Shown: positions 1 to 5,293, counted from the stretch's first letter. The stretch: 5,503 bases of DNA from Syntrophaceae bacterium UBA6252 (GCA_002441265.1 DJVQ01000057.1:8532-14034); one strand, 5' to 3'. Program-made: numbers and translations. Notes: generated by a model not told the origin, from the sequence alone.

Positions 1-1642
1 CGAAGCCCGCCCGCTCCCGGGTCAGACCGCCCGGACCGAGGGCGGAAAGCCGCCTCTTGTGGGTGATCTCGGAGAGGGGGTTCGTCTGGTCCATGAACTG
101 GGAAAGCTGGCTGCTCCCGAAGAACTCGTTGATGACCGCCGACACGGGTTTCGCGTTGACCAGGTCGTGGGGCATCATGGTCTCGACGTCGAGCAGGCTC
201 ATCTTCTCCTTGATGGCCCGTTCCATCCGGACGAGTCCGATGCGGTACTGATTTTCGATCAGTTCCCCCACGGAGCGGATCCTGCGGTTCCCCAGATGGT
301 CGATGTCGTCCACCGTGTACCCGGGCGTTCCGTTCTTCAGACGGATCAGGTACTCCACCGCCTTCAGGATGTCCTCCTTGGACAGGACGGTCTGGTCCGA
401 GGGGGTTTTCAGGCGGAGCTTGAAGTTGATCTTCCACCGCCCCACATCGGACAGATCGTAGGTGTCGGCATCGAAGAACAGGCTGTTGAAGAATTTCCTC
501 GCCGTCTCGGTGGTGGGGGGGTTGCTCGGCCTCAACCGCTTGTAGATCTCGACGATGGCGTCCTCTTCCTTTTCCAGGCGGTCGAGAAGCAGGGTTTCCC
601 GGATGTAGGCGTTCGTTCCGTCCTCGTCGAGGACGATGAAGGGAATCTCGTCGATCCCCTTTTCCTGGATCAGACGCAGGCCCTCGTCCGTAAGGGGTTC
701 GTTGCACCCGATGAGCACATCCCCCGTCTCCCGGTCCTTCACGTCCGCCGCGAGGACCTTCCCGATGAGGTCGTCCCCTTCCACGGAGAGCTGGCTGATG
801 CCCGAATCGATCATCTTCTTCAGGGACGCCCTGGTGAATTTTCTCCCTTTCTTGATGATCCCGTCGCCGCTGGCGGGGTCGGAGATGTCCTCCTTCGCCT
901 TTTCGCCGATGAGGGAGTCGTCCACATTCAGGTAAAACCGCCCTTCCCGGAAGGAAACCCTCTCGATGCCGTAAAAGGTCCCGAGAAGATCTTCCGTCGT
1001 GAATCCCATGGCCTTGAGGAGAATCGTGACGGGCATCTTTTTCCGCCGGTCGATCCGGGCATACAGGACGTCCTTGGGATCGAACTCGATGTCGAGCCAG
1101 GATCCGCGGATGGGCATGATCCGGGCGGAATAGATGAGTTTTCCGCTCGAATGGGTGCGGCCCTTGTCGTGCTCGAATGCGATCCCCGGGGACCGGTGGA
1201 GCTGGCTTACGATGACCCGCTCCGTTCCGTTGATGATGAAGGTCCCCTTGTCGGTCATCAGGGGGATTTCCCCGAAATAGATCTCCTGTTCCTTGATGTC
1301 CCTGACGGATTTCTGGCCGCTCACCCGGTCCGTCTCGAACACGACCAACCGGACCACGATCTTCAGCGGCGCCGCATAGGTCATGCCCTTCTGGATGCAC
1401 TCCTGTTCGTCGTACCGGGCCTCACCGATGGCGTAGCTCACAAATTCGAGCGAGCATTTCGCACCGAAATCCACGATGGGGAAAACGCTTCTGAAAGCCC
1501 CCTGAAGCCCGAAATTCCTCCGGCCCGAGGAATCCACGCCCCGTTGGAGGAATTTTTCATAGGATTTTTTCTGGATTTCGATAAGGTTCGGGATTTCTAC
1601 GATTTTCTTGATTCGGCCGAAATTTTTCCTGAAAGTTGCCAT
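1..1642 (-). CDS. rpoB: RNA polymerase beta subunit, N-terminal 547 residues (3' end outside window)
   Basis: The beta subunit forms, with beta', the catalytic core of RNA polymerase. The gene starts at ATG 1642-1640 (MATFRKNFGRI...) and stays in one frame to the left edge, giving 547 codons plus one base of about 1,350 expected. An AAAGGAAGG ribosome site lies at 1653-1645. The protein begins with the usual protrusion segment (IPNLIEIQKKSYEKFLQ), followed by the conserved 'PLMTDKGTFIINGTERVIVSQLHRSPG' region (rough residues 110-140) and the lobe. Length matches E. coli closely (F547 here aligns with E. coli F545), so the proteobacterial insertion in the lobe appears present. Rifampicin cluster I lies at about residues 509-535, with D518, H528 and S533 aligning with E. 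coli D516, H526 and S531, all wild type. It follows rplL by 69 nt and is probably cotranscribed with it. Identity is certain; only the N-terminal half is visible. Confidence 0.98.
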   Translation of the reverse strand, partial: MATFRKNFGRIKKIVEIPNLIEIQKKSYEKFLQRGVDSSGRRNFGLQGAFRSVFPIVDFGAKCSLEFVSYAIGEARYDEQECIQKGMTYAAPLKIVVRLVVFETDRVSGQKSVRDIKEQEIYFGEIPLMTDKGTFIINGTERVIVSQLHRSPGIAFEHDKGRTHSSGKLIYSARIMPIRGSWLDIEFDPKDVLYARIDRRKKMPVTILLKAMGFTTEDLLGTFYGIERVSFREGRFYLNVDDSLIGEKAKEDISDPASGDGIIKKGRKFTRASLKKMIDSGISQLSVEGDDLIGKVLAADVKDRETGDVLIGCNEPLTDEGLRLIQEKGIDEIPFIVLDEDGTNAYIRETLLLDRLEKEEDAIVEIYKRLRPSNPPTTETARKFFNSLFFDADTYDLSDVGRWKINFKLRLKTPSDQTVLSKEDILKAVEYLIRLKNGTPGYTVDDIDHLGNRRIRSVGELIENQYRIGLVRMERAIKEKMSLLDVETMMPHDLVNAKPVSAVINEFFGSSQLSQFMDQTNPLSEITHKRRLSALGPGGLTRERAGF

Positions 1643-1664
1643 ATCCTTCCTTTGAATGGATTCA

Positions 1665-1692
1665 CCTCCCCGCCGGCGGACCGGCGGGGAGG
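1665..1692 (-). promoter_or_regulatory. Perfect GC-rich hairpin in the rplL-rpoB spacer (attenuator or RNA-processing candidate)
   Basis: Two 12-nt arms (1665-1676 and 1681-1692) are exact inverted complements around a 4-nt loop, CCTCCCCGCCGG against CCGGCGGGGAGG. It lies 19 nt after the rplL stop and 11 nt before the rpoB ribosome site. No U-run follows on the minus strand (TGAATCCATTC), so it is not a canonical intrinsic terminator. In E. coli the same spacer holds a partial terminator and an RNase III cleavage site that lower rpoB expression relative to rplJL. By position I infer a similar role: attenuation, processing, or protection of the rplL 3' end. Confidence 0.7.
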
Positions 1693-1711
1693 CGATTTCG
1701 TGATCAGAACC

Positions 1712-2101
1712 CTACTTTATTTCTACGGTGGCCCCGACCTCCTCGAGCTTCTTCTTGATGTCCTCGGCTTCCGCCTTGGCAACGCCCTCTTTCACCGGTT
1801 TGGGCACACCTTCCACCAGATCCTTCGCTTCCTTCAGTCCGAGACCGGTAATCGCCCGGACCACCTTGATGACCTGGATCTTCTCGGCACCGAAACTGGT
1901 CAGGACCACGTTGAATTCGGTTTTCTCCTCTTCCGCCGCCGCCGCCGGTGCTGCACCTGCCGCGCCCGCCGCGGGCGCCACGGCCACTGCCGCCGCCGAT
2001 ACGCCCAGTCTCTCCTCCAGCGCCTTCACCAGATCGGAAAGTTCAAGAACGGTCAATCCCTCAATGTACGCGATAACGTCTTCCTTCGTGATGTTCGACA
2101 T
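1712..2101 (-). CDS. rplL: 50S ribosomal protein L7/L12
   Basis: This is the multi-copy ribosomal stalk protein that recruits and stimulates the translational GTPases EF-Tu, EF-G, IF2 and RF3. The 129-residue product starts with MSNITKEDVIAYIEGLTVLELSDL, the helical dimerisation and L10-binding domain (about 1-34). A flexible Ala/Pro/Gly hinge follows (about 35-57, AAAVAVAPAAGAAGAAP). The C-terminal factor-binding domain (about 58-129) has the family signature GLGLKEAKDLVEGVPKPVKEG and ends GATVEIK. Length is slightly above the roughly 121-125 usual, mainly in the hinge. ATG at 2101-2099 is preceded by AAGGAA about 8 nt upstream; the stop is TAG. It lies 34 nt after rplJ. L10 carries L7/L12 dimers, so the gene pair encodes a complex and probably shares control through the upstream L10 leader. 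Confidence 0.98.
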   Translation of the reverse strand: MSNITKEDVIAYIEGLTVLELSDLVKALEERLGVSAAAVAVAPAAGAAGAAPAAAAEEEKTEFNVVLTSFGAEKIQVIKVVRAITGLGLKEAKDLVEGVPKPVKEGVAKAEAEDIKKKLEEVGATVEIK

Positions 2102-2135
2102 GGTATGGTTCCTTCCTGTTTCTTCCTTAATTTAA

Positions 2136-2666
2136 TTATGCCTGCTGTTCCTGTTCTTTTTTCATCTGGTACGCGGCGAGCGTCTGAACGAATTTTCTCG
2201 GGACACCCGCAAGAACGTTCACCAGCCCCGTCTGGACGCCGATCATGACGGAAAGCAGCTTCCCGAGAAGGACTTCCCTGCTCGGAAGCTCCGCCAGCGC
2301 GCTCAACTGCTCCCGGTCCAGAAGCCTGCCCTGAAGGACACCGTACCGGATGTCCAGCTCGGCATTCTTCCTGGCGAAAGCGGTCAGCACTTTTGCCGGC
2401 TCCACCACATCCCCTGAATTCATGATGAGTGCCAGGGGGCCTTTCAGATGATCTTCCAGCTTCACGTAATCCGTTCCCTGAGAGGCGATGCGCATGAGGG
2501 TGTTCTTGATCACCCTGAGTTCCGCTTCCACCTTTCTCAGCTCGTTCCGGAGATCCGTGAGCTTGGCCACCGTCATCCCCGAGTATCCGGCGATGATGGC
2601 GATCTTGGCCGCTTTCAGCTTTTCATGAAGCTCTGCGGCCACTTGTTCCTTCGTGGCTCGATCCAA
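2136..2666 (-). CDS. rplJ: 50S ribosomal protein L10, TTG start
   Basis: L10 is the base of the ribosomal stalk. Its N-terminal domain binds 23S rRNA beside L11, and its C-terminal helix carries L7/L12 dimers. The product is 176 residues (E. coli 165). It opens with the typical MDRATKEQVAAELHEKL and has the conserved VIKNTLMRIA (about 53-62), GPLALI (about 76-81) and LAGVPRKFVQTLAAYQMKKEQE near the C-terminus. The start is TTG (2666-2664). No in-frame ATG precedes it near the ribosome site, and the next Met is residue 30, too late for the family. A strong AAAGGAGGT (2682-2674) sits 7 nt upstream and settles the choice. Upstream is a 347-nt spacer with an L10 leader, so the gene is probably repressed by its own product with L7/L12. 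Stop is TAA. Confidence 0.97.
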   Translation of the reverse strand: MDRATKEQVAAELHEKLKAAKIAIIAGYSGMTVAKLTDLRNELRKVEAELRVIKNTLMRIASQGTDYVKLEDHLKGPLALIMNSGDVVEPAKVLTAFARKNAELDIRYGVLQGRLLDREQLSALAELPSREVLLGKLLSVMIGVQTGLVNVLAGVPRKFVQTLAAYQMKKEQEQQA

Positions 2667-2673
2667 TTCCTCG

Positions 2674-2682
2674 ACCTCCTTT
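2674..2682 (-). promoter_or_regulatory. Strong Shine-Dalgarno of rplJ
   Basis: AAAGGAGGT on the minus strand closely matches the anti-Shine-Dalgarno and lies 7 nt before a TTG codon. It decides the non-ATG start of rplJ. The stop codon of the 33-codon leader ORF (2687-2685) lies only 2 nt upstream of this site. Confidence 0.85.
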
Positions 2683-2684
2683 CC

Positions 2685-2786
2685 TTATCGCATATCGAAG
2701 AAGGGAAAAAGCCGGAACAACAAACAGGAAGAAAGAAGAGAGCACCATCCCGTCTCGGCAGGCCATGTTCCATGTTTAAACATCAT
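2685..2786 (-). other. Possible 33-codon leader ORF inside the L10 leader
   Basis: From tandem ATG codons (2786-2784, 2783-2781) an open frame runs 33 codons to TAA (2687-2685). The product begins MMFKHGTWPAETGW and has a hydrophobic tail rich in Leu and Phe (SLLSSCLLFRLFPFF). A GCAGGT lies about 5-6 nt upstream of the first ATG, but that sequence is also a conserved part of the leader fold. The stop lies right at the rplJ Shine-Dalgarno. I do not recognise the peptide. The frame may be chance: the conserved RNA explains part of the sequence, and no coding evidence is available from one genome. Confidence 0.2.
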
Positions 2787-2840
2787 CCCGTACCTGCTGT
2801 CTCCGACTTTATGCCCCGCATTCAACGAAAACAACTTCGG
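2725..2840 (-). ncRNA. Ribosomal protein L10 leader (autoregulatory mRNA element)
   Basis: This is the structured 5' leader of the rplJ-rplL mRNA, expected to bind L10 with L7/L12 and repress the operon. Visible signature elements, in minus-strand order, are GGAGACAGCAGGUA (2804-2791), a central region with the palindrome ATGTTTAAACAT (2783-2772), and GGCCUGCCGAGAC (2763-2751). GCAGG (2797-2793) pairs with CCUGC (2762-2758), the helix beside the kink-turn in known L10 leaders (the Rfam family I recall as RF00557). It lies directly upstream of rplJ, as in other bacteria. I see no hairpin followed immediately by a U-run, so control may be translational. Outer boundaries are approximate. Confidence 0.85.
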
Positions 2841-2882
2841 AAAAAGTCCCCGGGTCCCGACGCCCGTCTTTCCCCGCCGATG

Positions 2883-2904
2883 GGGCCCGCCTTTTCGCAG
2901 GCCC
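2883..2904 (-). repeat. Hairpin in the rplA-rplJ spacer
   Basis: GGGCCTGC (2904-2897) pairs with GCGGGCCC (2890-2883) over 8 positions with one G-U, around the loop GAAAAG. No U-run follows in the minus direction (CATCGGCGGG), so it is not an obvious terminator. Because this region is very GC-rich, some pairing is expected by chance. Confidence 0.5.
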
Positions 2905-2930
2905 GCTCCCGGGGATCCGGACGCCCGCCC

Positions 2931-3000
2931 CGGGCGGTTTTTACGAAGCCGCCCTTAAACAGAGGGTTTCCAGACTTTTCGCGAATTCACCAACCGCCCG
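2931..3000 (-). repeat. 9-nt inverted repeat with a competing inner hairpin, just after rplA
   Basis: CGGGCGGTT (3000-2992) is an exact inverted complement of AACCGCCCG (2939-2931). The same right arm can instead pair by 6 bp with GGGCGG (2954-2949), closing an 11-nt loop. The two helices exclude each other, as in an attenuator. The first arm begins 13 nt after the rplA stop codon. Confidence 0.45.
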
Positions 3001-3013
3001 GTCATGACAGATG

Positions 3014-3718
3014 CTACTGCAGAACGTTCCTTACATCCAGAGGATCCACCTTCACTCCCGGCCCCATGGTCGTGGAGAGACCGAGGGACCGCAGATAGGT
3101 TCCCTTGCTGGATGCGGGTTTCAGTTTGACAATGGTTTCGAGAAGGGCAACGAGGTTCTCGAGAATCTTCTGGGACCCGAAAGACGCCTTTCCGAGGGGG
3201 GAATGGACGATCCCCGCCTTTTCCACCCGGAACTCCACCTTTCCGGACTTCATGTCTTTCACCGCGCCCGCCACGTTAAAGGTCACCGTCCCGACCTTCG
3301 GGTTGGGCATGAGGCCCCTGGGTCCCAGGATCTTTCCCAGTTTCCCCACGCTGCCCATCATGTCGGGCGTCGCGATGACCCGATCGAAATCGAGCCACCC
3401 GCCCTTGATTTTCTCGATTATGTCATCGGAACCGGTAAAATCCGCTCCCGCGTCGATGGCCTCTTTCTCCTTCTCTCCCTTGGCAAAGACCAGAACCCGG
3501 ACGGTCTTTCCCAGTCCGTGGGGGAGAACGACGCTGCCCCGGACCATCTGATCGGCGTGCTTGGGATTCACCCCGAGACGGATGGCCGCATCGACCGTTT
3601 CGTCGAATTTGGCCTTCGACGTGGAAATGACGATTTCCACCGCCTCTTTCAGGGGATACCGCATCCCCGGTTCCGTCTTTTTCTTCTCTTCCAAGTATCT
3701 CTTGCTTCGCTTAGGCAT
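3014..3718 (-). CDS. rplA: 50S ribosomal protein L1
   Basis: L1 forms the mobile L1 stalk of the large subunit, helping release of deacylated tRNA from the E site, and in many bacteria it represses its own operon by binding mRNA. I chose ATG 3718-3716 (MPKRSKRYLEEKKK), giving 234 residues, the same as E. coli. The frame continues open upstream, but that extension (SIWKGRSGRW...) lies inside rplK and is not family-like. A GGAG lies about 9 nt before the ATG. Conserved segments are the N-terminal KAKFDETVDAAIRLGVNPKHADQMVRG-type region (about 37-62), VLPHGLGK (about 64-71), LGPRGLMPNPKVGTV (about 132-146) and the C-terminal GPGVKVD. It follows rplK by 19 nt and ends TAG before the long rplJ leader. 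Confidence 0.98.
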   Translation of the reverse strand: MPKRSKRYLEEKKKTEPGMRYPLKEAVEIVISTSKAKFDETVDAAIRLGVNPKHADQMVRGSVVLPHGLGKTVRVLVFAKGEKEKEAIDAGADFTGSDDIIEKIKGGWLDFDRVIATPDMMGSVGKLGKILGPRGLMPNPKVGTVTFNVAGAVKDMKSGKVEFRVEKAGIVHSPLGKASFGSQKILENLVALLETIVKLKPASSKGTYLRSLGLSTTMGPGVKVDPLDVRNVLQ

Positions 3719-3737
3719 GCCCCGCAACTCCAGATAT

Positions 3738-4163
3738 TTATTGGACGACTTCAATCCCCATGGATCTGGCCGTGCCTTCCACCGTCCGGACCGCCCCTTC
3801 CAGATCGACGGCATTCAGATCCTTCAATTTCAGCTCGGCGATGTCCCGGACCTGCTTGGCCGTGACCGTACCCACCTTCTCCCGCTTGGGATCCCCGGCG
3901 CCCTTGGCGATCTTCGCCGCCTGCTTGAGAAGCACCGACGCGGGAGGGGTCTTGGTCACGAAGGTGAAGGACCGGTCCGCATACACCGTGATGATGACGG
4001 GAACCACCGTGCCCTCCTGGCCCGAGGTAAGGGCATTGTAGGCTTTACAGAATTCCATGATGTTCACGCCGTGCTGGCCGAGGGCGGGTCCGATGGGGGG
4101 TGAGGGGGTCGCCTTCCCCGCCTGGATCTGCAGCTTGATATTCGCAATCACTTTCTTTGCCAT
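3738..4163 (-). CDS. rplK: 50S ribosomal protein L11
   Basis: L11 binds the GTPase-associated centre of 23S rRNA with L10, affects EF-G action, and is needed for stringent-response sensing by RelA. The 141-residue product starts MAKKVIANIKLQIQAGKATPSPPIGPALGQHGVNIMEF, the N-terminal domain with the proline-rich PPIGPALGQ signature (about 21-29). The C-terminal rRNA-binding domain ends LEGAVRTVEGTARSMGIEVV. An in-frame GTG three codons upstream (4172) was rejected: MAKK is the family start, and AGGGTG lies 6 nt before the ATG, overlapping that GTG. Length equals the usual 141-142. It lies 70 nt after nusG and 19 nt before rplA; L1 repression of the pair is likely from other bacteria. Stop is TAA. 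Confidence 0.98.
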   Translation of the reverse strand: MAKKVIANIKLQIQAGKATPSPPIGPALGQHGVNIMEFCKAYNALTSGQEGTVVPVIITVYADRSFTFVTKTPPASVLLKQAAKIAKGAGDPKREKVGTVTAKQVRDIAELKLKDLNAVDLEGAVRTVEGTARSMGIEVVQ

Positions 4164-4192
4164 AACAATCACCCTGTTATACGTTTTGTATC

Positions 4193-4213
4193 GCTTTCCG
4201 CTCTCCGGAACGC
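4193..4213 (-). promoter_or_regulatory. Small hairpin in the rplK 5' leader (possible L1 target)
   Basis: In the 70-nt nusG-rplK spacer, TTCCG (4210-4206) and CGGAA (4200-4196) pair around GAGAG. Two more pairs lie beyond a single G-A mismatch. There is no following U-run, so it is not a terminator. L1 binds a small irregular hairpin in the rplK leader in other bacteria; this is the only such structure I see here. The assignment is inferred from position. Confidence 0.3.
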
Positions 4214-4233
4214 ACGTCTTTTATATGAGGAAT

Positions 4234-4767
4234 TCAGCTCTGGACGACCTGGATAAAGTCCAGTTCAACGGGGGTGGATCTTCCGAAAATGCTCACGATG
4301 ACCCGAAGCTTTCCTTTCTCCGGTTTCACCTCGTCGACGATTCCATCGAAATTCGTGAAGGGCCCGTCGATGATCTTCACATGATCCCCCGTCACGAAAT
4401 TATACTTGGGCTTGGGTTTCAGCGTCCCTTCGTCGATCCGCGTCCTCAGGTGCGTCACATCCTCGTCGGATATTGGGGAGGGCATGTCCCGGCTCCCGAT
4501 GAACCCCGTCACCTTGGGCGTGTTCTTGACGATATGCCACGTATCGTCCGTGAGGTTCATCCGGATCAGGATGTAGCCCGGGAAAAACTTTCTCTTGGAG
4601 GTCTTCTTCTCCCCTTTCACCAGTTCGACGATGTCTTCCTCGGGGATCAGAATGTCCTCGAAATCCTCTTCCATACCCGCCGCGGCGATCCTCTCCTTCA
4701 GGGACAGCTTGACCCGGTTCTCGTATCCCGAATAGGTATGGATGACGTACCAGCGAAAGGCGGACAT
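4234..4767 (-). CDS. nusG: Transcription termination/antitermination factor NusG
   Basis: NusG binds the RNA polymerase clamp, raises processivity, supports Rho termination and links polymerase to the leading ribosome. The 177-residue product starts at ATG 4767-4765 (MSAFRWYVIHTYSGYENRVK). CAGGA (4777-4773) lies 5 nt upstream; an in-frame TTG at 4791 would add 8 residues from within secE and was rejected. The NGN domain covers about residues 5-110, with the WYVIHTYSGYE opening and KRKFFPGYILIRM (about 61-73). The C-terminal KOW domain (about 122-177) has FVTGDHVKIIDGPFTNFDGIVDEV and SIFGRSTPVELDF. Length is normal (E. coli 181). Its ribosome site occupies the 10-nt gap after secE, so the two are cotranscribed. 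Stop is TGA. Confidence 0.98.
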   Translation of the reverse strand: MSAFRWYVIHTYSGYENRVKLSLKERIAAAGMEEDFEDILIPEEDIVELVKGEKKTSKRKFFPGYILIRMNLTDDTWHIVKNTPKVTGFIGSRDMPSPISDEDVTHLRTRIDEGTLKPKPKYNFVTGDHVKIIDGPFTNFDGIVDEVKPEKGKLRVIVSIFGRSTPVELDFIQVVQS

Positions 4768-4777
4768 AGAGATCCTG

Positions 4778-4981
4778 CTACCCCAGCACAAGCCGTATGA
4801 TCCTGGTCAGCCCGAGATCGACCATTCCGAGGAAGAGGGAGACGATCAGCACCAGTACGATCACCACGCCGGTCGTCGCGACCGTGTCCTTCGGGGCGGG
4901 CCAGGTGACCTTCTTCAGTTCGCTTTTCGATTCCTTAAGGAACTGAACGGCCATGGAGAAGTATTTCTTGATTTTTTCCAT
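4778..4981 (-). CDS. secE: Preprotein translocase subunit SecE (short, single-span form)
   Basis: SecE clamps SecY in the inner-membrane protein translocon. The product is 67 residues: a basic amphipathic cytoplasmic helix (MEKIKKYFSMAVQFLKES), the conserved ELKKVTWPAPKDT motif (about 21-33), and one membrane segment (about 36-54, TGVVIVLVLIVSLFLGMVD). This is the minimal SecE found in most bacteria, unlike the three-span E. coli protein. ATG is at 4981-4979 and the stop is TAG. No good Shine-Dalgarno precedes it (only GAAAGCGACG), but a U-rich run ends about 20 nt upstream and might bind ribosomal protein S1. It is 34 nt from tRNA-Trp and 10 nt from nusG, the classic secE-nusG pair. Confidence 0.96.
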   Translation of the reverse strand: MEKIKKYFSMAVQFLKESKSELKKVTWPAPKDTVATTGVVIVLVLIVSLFLGMVDLGLTRIIRLVLG

Positions 4982-5001
4982 CGTCGCTTTCGGTGCCGGT
5001 C

Positions 5002-5015
5002 AAAAATAAAAAAAA
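5002..5015 (-). promoter_or_regulatory. U8-A-U5 tract directly after tRNA-Trp
   Basis: Immediately after the encoded CCA of tRNA-Trp the transcript reads UUUUUUUUAUUUUU. A stable folded RNA followed by a U-run resembles an intrinsic terminator, and could end some transcripts after the tRNA. It could also be an RNase E site for tRNA 3' processing, or an S1-binding enhancer for secE. It is not a classical hairpin terminator, and secE downstream needs read-through unless it has its own promoter. Confidence 0.45.
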
Positions 5016-5092
5016 TGGCAGGCCAGGAGGGACTCGAACCCCCAGCATCCGGATTTGGAGTCCGGCGCTCTATCCATTAGAGCTACTGGCCC
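5016..5092 (-). tRNA. trnW: tRNA-Trp (anticodon CCA)
   Basis: A complete cloverleaf of 77 nt including encoded CCA. Acceptor arm GGGCCAG pairs with CTGGCCT (first pair G-U), followed by discriminator G and CCA. The D-arm is GCTC/GAGC, the anticodon arm CCGGA-CTCCAAA-TCCGG with anticodon CCA at 5058-5056, and the T-arm GGGGG-TTCGAGT-CCCTC. It decodes UGG. It lies between rpmG and secE, a conserved position for tRNA-Trp in many bacteria, and is likely cut from the operon transcript. Confidence 0.97.
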
Positions 5093-5121
5093 GTTGTTCC
5101 AGTCAAACAGCCTCTCTGCGC

Positions 5122-5271
5122 CTACTTGGTTTCCCTGTGAACCGTGTGGGTTCGGCAGAACGGACAGAATTTCTTCAATTCCAGCCGGCCCTGCATGGTC
5201 CGCTTGTTCTTCGTCGTCGAATAATTTCTTCTTTTACACTCGTTGCAGGCAAGTGTAATGATATTTCTCAT
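5122..5271 (-). CDS. rpmG: 50S ribosomal protein L33, zinc-ribbon form
   Basis: L33 is a small large-subunit protein near the E site. The 49-residue product starts MRNIITLACNECKRRNYSTT and ends HTVHRETK. Four cysteines in two CxxC pairs (C9/C12 and C36/C39) form the zinc ribbon of the cysteine-containing L33 type, and the KNKRTMQGRLELKKFCPFC segment is typical. ATG is 5271-5269, with only a weak ribosome site (CGGA about 4 nt upstream); stop TAG. It is 22 nt after tRNA-Thr and 29 nt before tRNA-Trp, the usual rpmG-trnW-secE-nusG order. The zinc-binding form suggests that a zinc-free paralog may exist elsewhere, but nothing here shows it. Confidence 0.95.
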   Translation of the reverse strand: MRNIITLACNECKRRNYSTTKNKRTMQGRLELKKFCPFCRTHTVHRETK

Positions 5272-5293
5272 GATTCCGAACCCGTTTTTTTCT

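Larger units (their letters stand above)
2841..3013 (-). other. GC-rich structured spacer between rplA and the L10 leader
   Basis: This stretch has no convincing ORF. It is dominated by GGGCG, CCCGG and GGGCC blocks able to form several hairpins. Two related segments (2927-2908 and 2866-2848) both begin CGGGCGTC and continue with CGGGAT/CCC-type blocks, forming an imperfect repeat. A GGGGACTTTTT run (2851-2841) resembles the end of a terminator, but its hairpin is weak. I did not find a convincing -35/-10 pair, though a promoter for rplJ could lie here. Confidence 0.5.

Noticed and set aside
59..2248. A 729-codon open frame on the plus strand
   Set aside because: It lies antisense to rpoB, rplL and part of rplJ. 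Its composition (rich in Asp, Gly, Pro, Leu, Phe, with an Arg/Cys block opposite the rplL hinge) is that of an antisense shadow of a GC-rich gene; no family is recognisable.
2772..2783. 12-bp palindrome ATGTTTAAACAT as an operator
   Set aside because: It lies inside the L10 leader, where it is better explained as part of the central RNA stem-loop region.
2821..2840. TTGTTT ... CATAAA as a promoter for rplJ
   Set aside because: The spacing is about 15 nt and both boxes are poor. The elements overlap the conserved leader, so the support is too weak.
2841..2860. GGGACCCGGGGACTTTTT as an intrinsic terminator
   Set aside because: The T5 run is suggestive, but the adjacent stem I can draw is only 3-4 bp, or needs a long interior loop. 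Left as a possibility within the spacer.
3719..3814. N-terminal extension of L1 by 32 residues
   Set aside because: The upstream part overlaps rplK and is unlike any L1 start. The ATG at 3718 gives the standard 234-residue protein.
4768..4791. TTG start adding 8 residues to NusG
   Set aside because: It would overlap secE, while the ATG at 4767 has CAGGA at the right spacing and gives the family N-terminus.
2448..4800. Several 93-284 codon plus-strand frames opposite rplJ, rplA, rplK and nusG
   Set aside because: All overlap confidently identified minus-strand genes or their leader, and show no recognisable domain or ribosome site of their own.
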